Of a stretch of 64,000 nucleotides of DNA, positions 55,205 through 64,000 are shown one piece after another. A model generated the notes under the pieces. That model saw only the letters and a program-made list of their open reading frames with translations, was not told the origin of the DNA and searched no databases. How positions within the stretch are numbered: position 1 is the first letter of the stretch; the number at the start of each line of letters is the position of its first letter. The translations under genes and the position numbers were made by a program. Source of the DNA: Sphingomonas yabuuchiae (GTDB taxonomy: Bacteria; Pseudomonadota; Alphaproteobacteria; Sphingomonadales; Sphingomonadaceae). The stretch is taken from the NCBI RefSeq assembly GCF_014199595.1, contig NZ_JACHNX010000002.1, positions 1 to 64,000 on the forward strand. Direction: 5' to 3'.

Positions 55205-56320
55205 TCAACGCGCGGCGAAATACCGCTCCAGGCGGGTAGCCTCGGCCGGACTGATCGCGACGACCGCGCCATGCTTGGGTCGGGTGAAGTTCGTGGCCTT
55301 CATCGGCGATCCAGGCTCATTGAAACGACCGATATTCCGATAGGTCACGAAGTCCGTGGTTTCGGAAAAGCCCATATTGTTCGGGTTGATACCGAACACA
55401 TCATACATCAGGACATAGGTGTTCGTGCCGTTGCGCCGCCACAATGTCGGCGCCTCCGTCCCGACGGTTTCGGGATCGACCTTGCGCAGGTCCTTCGTCC
55501 AGCCGCTGTTGATCTGCGACGATTCCGAATGGCGGATATTGCCGGGCGCCTGATGCGCGACATAGAACATATGGTATTTGCCGCCGACCTTGGTGATGTC
55601 GGCATCGATCACATTCACCTTGGGATCGGGATAGTCGAACAGCTTTTTGGGCTCTTCGGTCAGGGTGCTGAAGTCCTTGTCGGCATAGGAATAGACCAGA
55701 TAATTCGGTCCATTGCCGTCGCGGGTGGTGAAATAGACCATCAGGCGTTTGCGCTGCGGATCGTAGATCGTCTCCGGCGCCCACATATTGCCCGCGTCGC
55801 GATAGCGCGGGAACATGGCCGATGGCCTGACCCGCGACCGTGACCAGTGGATGAGGTCGTAAGACTTCATAAAGATCATGTTGCGGTTGTTGCCCCAGCT
55901 ATATTGCTCCTCGGGCCGCTCCCACTGCGTATCGCGCAACCCTTCGCGCTTGGCGAAGATGTGAAGGTCGGTCATCGACATATAGAAGCCGCCATCGGGG
56001 CCGCGCATGATGTGCGGATCGCGAATGCCCTTCTGCTCGGCCGCTTCCCGTCCGTCCATCACCGGCTTGCCACCATTGACGTCGGTGAAGCTGTAGCCGT
56101 CGCGCGATGTCGCGAAGTGGAGCGAGTGATCCTCGTCGGTGAAGTAGGTCATCAGATAGGCGGTCCGCGCGTCGCGCGGGGCGGGCGGCTTGGGCAGACT
56201 GTCCTTCGCCACGATCTCCAGTCTGCGGGGGGCGGAGGCCGGTGCCTGTCCACCGGCATGGATCGCCGTGGTCGCGAAAAGGGCGCCGATGGCGGCGCAA
56301 CTACGGATCAATGTCTTCAT
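55205..56320 (-). CDS. Exported glycoside hydrolase family 43-like protein
   Basis: The 371-residue protein has a signal peptide (MKTLIRSCAAIGALFATTAIHAGG) and a five-bladed beta-propeller pattern: TAYLMTYFTDEDHSLHFATSRDGYSF, KGIRDPHIMRGPDGGFYMSMTD (the Asp of IRDPHI fits a propeller-enzyme catalytic position), NMWAPETIYDPQRKRLMVYFT (Glu in APE) and INVIDADI-type text. It should act on arabinose-, xylose- or galactose-containing polysaccharide in the periplasm; the exact substrate is unknown. Confidence 0.82.
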   Translation of the reverse strand: MKTLIRSCAAIGALFATTAIHAGGQAPASAPRRLEIVAKDSLPKPPAPRDARTAYLMTYFTDEDHSLHFATSRDGYSFTDVNGGKPVMDGREAAEQKGIRDPHIMRGPDGGFYMSMTDLHIFAKREGLRDTQWERPEEQYSWGNNRNMIFMKSYDLIHWSRSRVRPSAMFPRYRDAGNMWAPETIYDPQRKRLMVYFTTRDGNGPNYLVYSYADKDFSTLTEEPKKLFDYPDPKVNVIDADITKVGGKYHMFYVAHQAPGNIRHSESSQINSGWTKDLRKVDPETVGTEAPTLWRRNGTNTYVLMYDVFGINPNNMGFSETTDFVTYRNIGRFNEPGSPMKATNFTRPKHGAVVAISPAEATRLERYFAAR

Positions 56321-56397
56321 GAACGTCTCCCCTTTTTAAGGGAGATTAATTCAACTGTCCGACAAATGCCAGCATTCGCCTATGACAAAACATGTCG

Positions 56398-56428
56398 GAA
56401 CGGGTGATGGAAAGGCCATCGCCCGTTC
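56398..56428. terminator. Hairpin after the aldo/keto reductase gene
   Basis: The 13-bp stem GAACGGGTGATGG / CCATCGCCCGTTC with one G-T wobble lies 11 bp beyond the stop of the minus-strand reductase gene. It lacks a T-run. Confidence 0.55.
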
Positions 56429-56439
56429 TCAACGCGTCG

Positions 56440-57516
<1,077 letters not shown>

Positions 57517-57581
57517 GGCGAAAATCCTCTCTGTTCGGCGGCGGCTCTACGCCGCGCGGGCGTCGCCGCCAATGGCATGGG

Positions 57582-60761
<3,180 letters not shown>

Positions 60762-60823
60762 GCGCAACGACCGGCACTCCAGCAAATATGGCGGGCCCTT
60801 TCGAACGGGCGGCGACGTTGGGC

Positions 60824-60838
60824 GTTCCGCTGGAGTTC
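60824..60838. promoter_or_regulatory. LexA (SOS) box before the Mfd-type gene
   Basis: The plus strand reads GTTC-CGCTGGA-GTTC, 63 bp upstream of the helicase start (60761) and 128 bp upstream of the divergent SDR start. It matches the recA box exactly in half-sites and spacing. Being more distant from its gene, it is less certain than the others. Confidence 0.65.
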
Positions 60839-60965
60839 AAAGACTTATCGCCGCCAATTGGCGGAACCCTATCGGGCCTCGGCACTTCATGACCGGGACG
60901 GTTGATCCATATCGATGATCGACATCAGCACGCGCCGCCGGCCGCACTGTCCAAGGAGAATGACG

Positions 60966-61769
60966 ATGGATCTGGGTATCAAGGGGCGGATCGCGCTCAT
61001 CAGCGGCGCGGACTCCGGCATGGGCAAGGAAACCGCGCGCCTGTTGCTGGAGGCGGGCGTGCGCGTCGCGCTGACCGACAAGCCGGACGGGACGCTGGAC
61101 GAAGCGGTCAAAGAATTGTCGCCGCTGGGCGAGGTGATCGCGGTCACGGGCGACGTCACCCAGGTCGAGGCGGTGCGGGCCATCTGGGCCGAGGTCCGCG
61201 AGCGGCTGGGCGACCCCGATATCTACGTAAACGCTGCGGGCGTGACCGGCGCGACGGGCGATTTCCTGGAGATCGACGACAAGGGCTGGCAGGAGACGAT
61301 CGATATCGACCTGATGGGCGCGGTGCGTATGTGTCGAGAGGCGATCCCGGCAATGCGCAGCAAAGGCTGGGGCCGGATCGTGTTGTTCGCCTCCGAGGAT
61401 GCGGTGCAGCCCTATATCGACGAACTGCCCTATTGCGCGGCGAAGGCGGGTATCCTCAGCCTGGCCAAGGGGCTGTCCAAGGCTTACGGCCCCGACAATG
61501 TGCTGGTGAACACCGTCTCGCCCGCCTTCATCGCGACGCCGATGACCGACAAGATGATGGAGAAGCGCGCCGAGGAAAAGGGTGTCAGCTTCAACGAGGC
61601 GATCGAGACATTCCTGGACGAGGAACGCCCCGGCATGGCGCTGAAGCGGCGTGGTCGCCCCGAGGAGGTCGCCGCCGCCGTCGCCTTCCTGGTGTCGGAA
61701 CGGGCGAGCTTCATCAACGGGGCTGGCATCCGCGTCGACTCCGGTTCGGTCTTCACCATCGCGGGCTGA
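60966..61769 (+). CDS. Short-chain dehydrogenase/reductase
   Basis: The 267-residue NAD(P)-dependent oxidoreductase has the Rossmann motif ALISGADSGMGKETA near residue 10 (TGxxxGxG variant), NAAGVTGATG, the catalytic Ser near 145 (LFASEDAVQ) and the YCAAKAG motif with Tyr and Lys near 160. It ends INGAGIRVDSGSVFTI. The substrate is not clear. I use the second ATG at 60966, since AAGGAG lies seven bases before it; an ATG at 60960 sits directly on the Shine-Dalgarno. Confidence 0.92.
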   Translation: MDLGIKGRIALISGADSGMGKETARLLLEAGVRVALTDKPDGTLDEAVKELSPLGEVIAVTGDVTQVEAVRAIWAEVRERLGDPDIYVNAAGVTGATGDFLEIDDKGWQETIDIDLMGAVRMCREAIPAMRSKGWGRIVLFASEDAVQPYIDELPYCAAKAGILSLAKGLSKAYGPDNVLVNTVSPAFIATPMTDKMMEKRAEEKGVSFNEAIETFLDEERPGMALKRRGRPEEVAAAVAFLVSERASFINGAGIRVDSGSVFTIAG

Positions 61770-61836
61770 TCCGGCGCGACTTGGCGTCGGCTCGCCGATC
61801 GGCTTATACCCTCTCAAAAGCTGAGAGGGGATGGCA

Positions 61837-62691
61837 ATGAAAAGAACGACTTGGTGGCTGGCGGGCGTCATGTTGCTGGCCACCGGGGCGTCCGCCCAGC
61901 AGGCCGAGGCTCCGTTGCTCGGTGCGACCAACTATGCCTACGAGGGCGCGATGGCGGCCCCCGCCACGCGGCCGAGTTTCGGCGACGAGTTCAACGGGGC
62001 GATCGACCAGCGGCGCTGGCGCTGGGACACGGGTCAGAACAAGACCGGCTGGCCCAATCACGAACTGCAATATTATGCCGGTCCCGACCGGACCAACGCC
62101 CGGATCGAGAAGGGCGCATTGGTCATCGAGGCGCGGGCGGAGGCGCTGCGCAACGAGCCGGATTGGGGTGGCCAGCGCTATAGCTCGGCCAAGCTGGTGG
62201 CGAAGCAGACGCTGGGCTACGGCTTCTACGAAGTGCGCGCACAGCTACCCTGCGGGCGGGGCATGTGGCCCGCCATCTGGCTGTTGCCGATGGACGGATC
62301 GCGCTGGCCCGATGGCGGCGAGATCGACATCATGGAGATGGTTGGCTTCGACCCCGACGTGATCCACGCGACCGTCCATTCCGCCGCCTTCAACCACCGC
62401 CTGAAGACCCAGCGCGGTGCCGAGGTGCGCGTGGCGGGGGCGTGCACGGATTATCACCGCTATCAGCTGGAATGGACGCCCGAAACGATCACGATCGGCG
62501 TCGACGGGCGGGCCTATATGCGCGTGAGGAACGACCGGCCGGGCGGCGCGGCGGCCTGGCCGTTCACGCGACCCTATTCGCTGATCCTCAACCTGGCGGT
62601 CGGGGGTGACTGGGGCGGACAGAAGGGCGTGGACGACGCCGCGCTGCCCCAGGCGATGAAGGTAGATTATGTGCGCTATTGGAAACGGTAA
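61837..62691 (+). CDS. Exported glycoside hydrolase family 16 (beta-1,3-glucanase type)
   Basis: The 284-residue enzyme has a signal peptide (MKRTTWWLAGVMLLATGASAQ) and the GH16 jelly-roll. The catalytic motif is GEIDIMEMVG with Glu162, Asp164 and Glu167. FGDEFNG near 50 and GRGMWPAIWLLP are typical of laminarinase-like endo-beta-1,3-glucanases, and the end DYVRYWKR is the family end. It should hydrolyse beta-glucan in the periplasm or outside. The ATG at 61837 has GAGAGGGG six bases before it. No sugar transport genes are adjacent. Confidence 0.92.
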   Translation: MKRTTWWLAGVMLLATGASAQQAEAPLLGATNYAYEGAMAAPATRPSFGDEFNGAIDQRRWRWDTGQNKTGWPNHELQYYAGPDRTNARIEKGALVIEARAEALRNEPDWGGQRYSSAKLVAKQTLGYGFYEVRAQLPCGRGMWPAIWLLPMDGSRWPDGGEIDIMEMVGFDPDVIHATVHSAAFNHRLKTQRGAEVRVAGACTDYHRYQLEWTPETITIGVDGRAYMRVRNDRPGGAAAWPFTRPYSLILNLAVGGDWGGQKGVDDAALPQAMKVDYVRYWKR

Positions 62692-62696
62692 GCCCT

Positions 62697-62815
62697 TTCC
62701 TCCCCTGTAAGGAGAGGGGGACCAGCGAAGCTGGTGGAGGGGCGTCGACCTATCGAGAGCGGAACACCCCTCCGTCAGGCCTGACGACCTGCCGCCTCCC
62801 CTACATGGGAAGGAA
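62697..62815. repeat. Intergenic palindromic sequence related to family C
   Basis: CCTCCCCTGTAAGGAGAGGGGGACCAGCGAAGCTGGTGGAGGGG contains CCAGC / GCTGG and CTCC / GGAG hairpins like the end of the 14780-14915 element. CCTCCGTCAGGCCTGACGAC holds a second hairpin (GTCAGGCCTGAC). It lies between the convergent GH16 and mgtE genes. Confidence 0.65.
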
Positions 62816-64000
62816 TCAGAGCAGCGTTCCCGACAGGATGGCGAGCGCGATGCTGAAATAGATCACCAGCCCGGTGACATCGACCAAAGTCGCGACGAAC
62901 GGTGCCGAGGCGCTGGCCGGATCGAAGCCCATGCGTTGCAGCAGGAAGGGCAGCATCGACCCCGCCAGCGAGCCGAAGGTCACGATGCCGACCAGCCCGG
63001 TGCCGACCGTGGTCGCCACCAGCACCCAGTGCGGGCCGTAATCGTAGAAGCCGAGCGTCTGCCAAAGCGCGATCCGCGCCATGCCCAGCAGCCCCAGGAT
63101 CGCCCCCAGCGTCATACCCGCCGGAAGCTCGCGCAGCGCCACCCGCCACCAGTCGCGCAGGCGGACCTGCCCCAGCGCCAACGCGCGGATGATCAGCGAG
63201 GTCGCCTGGCTGCCGCTATTGCCGCCCGAGCTCATGATCAGCGGGATGAACAGGGTCAGCACGACCGCACGCTCCAGCTCGCTTTCGAAATGCTGCATCG
63301 CGCTGGCGGTCAGCATTTCCGAGAAGAACAGGATGCTCAGCCAGCCGGCGCGCTTGCGGATCATCGCGAGGAAGCCGGTTTCCAGATAGGGGCCGTCCAG
63401 CGCCTCGACGCCGCCGAACTTTTGCGTATCCTCGGTATGAGCGGCGACCAGCGCGTCGAGCACGTCGTCGACCGTGACGATCCCCATCGGGCGGCCCTGT
63501 TCGTCGACCACGGGCAGCGCGAGCAGGTCGTGGCGGCGGATCAGATGCGCCACCTCCTCGCGGTCGGTGCTCGGCGCGACGGTGATCGGGTCATGCCCGC
63601 GCGCCAGGTCGATCGCGCGCGATGTCGGCTCGGCGGCGATCAACTGGCGCAGCGAGACGGTGGCGACGAGGCGCCCCTGCGGTTCCAACAGGAAAACGGA
63701 ATAAACGGTTTCGCGGCTCCGCTCGACGGTGCGGATATGCGCCAGCACCTCGGCAACGGTCGCGTCGGCGGAAGAGGCGACATATTCGGTCGTCATCATG
63801 CCACCCGCGCTGTCGGGCGGCCAGCGGAGCAGCGTATCGATCGACGCGACGACGGGGGCGGGCAGCTCGGCACGGATTGCGAGGGCGTCACCCTCGTCCA
63901 TGTCCGTCAACACATCGGCGGCGCGGTCCTCGGCCATTTGCGACAGCAGGGCGGCGGCGCGTGCCGCTGTCAGGTGCGCGAGGATATCGGCGGCCGAGCG
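62816..64000 (-). CDS. mgtE: Magnesium transporter MgtE, partial at the window end
   Basis: The frame stays open to base 64000, so the N-terminus lies beyond the window; 395 residues are visible. They include the end of the MgtE N-domain (LLRWPPDSAGGMMTTEYVA), two CBS domains (VYSVFLLEPQGRLVATVSLRQL and LPVVDEQGRPMGIVTVDDVLDAL), the plug helix region and five transmembrane helices with the Mg2+ site segment SSGGNSGSQATSLIIRALALG. MgtE is a homodimeric Mg2+ channel gated by cytoplasmic Mg2+ through the N and CBS domains. Confidence 0.95.
   Translation of the reverse strand, partial: RSAADILAHLTAARAAALLSQMAEDRAADVLTDMDEGDALAIRAELPAPVVASIDTLLRWPPDSAGGMMTTEYVASSADATVAEVLAHIRTVERSRETVYSVFLLEPQGRLVATVSLRQLIAAEPTSRAIDLARGHDPITVAPSTDREEVAHLIRRHDLLALPVVDEQGRPMGIVTVDDVLDALVAAHTEDTQKFGGVEALDGPYLETGFLAMIRKRAGWLSILFFSEMLTASAMQHFESELERAVVLTLFIPLIMSSGGNSGSQATSLIIRALALGQVRLRDWWRVALRELPAGMTLGAILGLLGMARIALWQTLGFYDYGPHWVLVATTVGTGLVGIVTFGSLAGSMLPFLLQRMGFDPASASAPFVATLVDVTGLVIYFSIALAILSGTLL

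Overview
The window is high-GC DNA with the gene content and order of an alphaproteobacterium, most probably a Sphingomonas-type sphingomonad. The grounds are a complete Entner-Doudoroff gene set (zwf, pgl, edd, glk, eda), a long TonB-dependent receptor, an ETF-quinone oxidoreductase, the non-zinc form of HemB, SOS boxes of the alphaproteobacterial type GTTC-N7-GTTC in front of recA and other genes, and families of palindromic intergenic repeats. It is chromosomal housekeeping DNA with small accessory patches. I see no rRNA, CRISPR array, transposase or prophage.

Layout. 1-1.7 kb: a truncated class B3 metallo-beta-lactamase-like gene divergent from an AmpR-type regulator, with a palindromic operator candidate between them. 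1.7-9.0 kb (all minus): marR, a lone SH3-like protein, argC, then zwf-pgl-edd-glk-eda, tightly packed and probably largely cotranscribed. 9.2-12.1 kb: secG, pyrG with a clear terminator, and an hsp20 gene whose leader looks like a ROSE RNA thermometer behind a heat-shock promoter. 12.3-14.8 kb: TonB receptor. 15.4-22.8 kb: lolC/E-lolD-GNAT-gpx, an HdeD-type membrane protein and dnaE. 23.0-25.9 kb: an accessory SOS locus with a 44-residue acidic protein, a mosaic SplB/PA0069-type radical SAM gene, a small membrane protein, a truncated second radical SAM 5' end, a VOC protein and moaB; three LexA boxes lie here. 26.2-34.2 kb: slt-type lytic transglycosylase and a UDG-family protein, divergent from ETF-QO, a TPR protein, ispE and recA. 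34.3-43.6 kb: methyltransferase, GST, dicarboxylate/cation symporter, exported M24 peptidase, PhyH-type dioxygenase, alaS, a secreted protein. 43.7-49.5 kb: MATE exporter, diacylglycerol-kinase-like protein, hemB, a membrane-spermidine synthase-like fusion. 49.6-52.9 kb: lipoprotein, two identical tRNA-Arg(ACG) genes, a luciferase-like monooxygenase, anti-sigma and ECF sigma factors. 52.9-64 kb: exported subtilase, Gly-rich secreted protein, GH43-like and GH16 enzymes, aldo/keto reductase, an Mfd-type helicase with its own LexA box, an SDR, and mgtE running off the window end.

How the parts work together. Glucose is phosphorylated by Glk and oxidised by Zwf, Pgl and Edd to KDPG, which Eda splits to pyruvate and glyceraldehyde-3-phosphate. 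LolC/E with LolD releases lipoproteins towards the outer membrane. RecA, the radical SAM gene, the VOC gene and the Mfd-type helicase all carry exact LexA-type boxes, so the window appears to hold several members of one SOS regulon. The two most unusual loci are the mosaic radical SAM locus (24.06-25.07 kb) and the AmpR/truncated B3 lactamase pair at the left edge.
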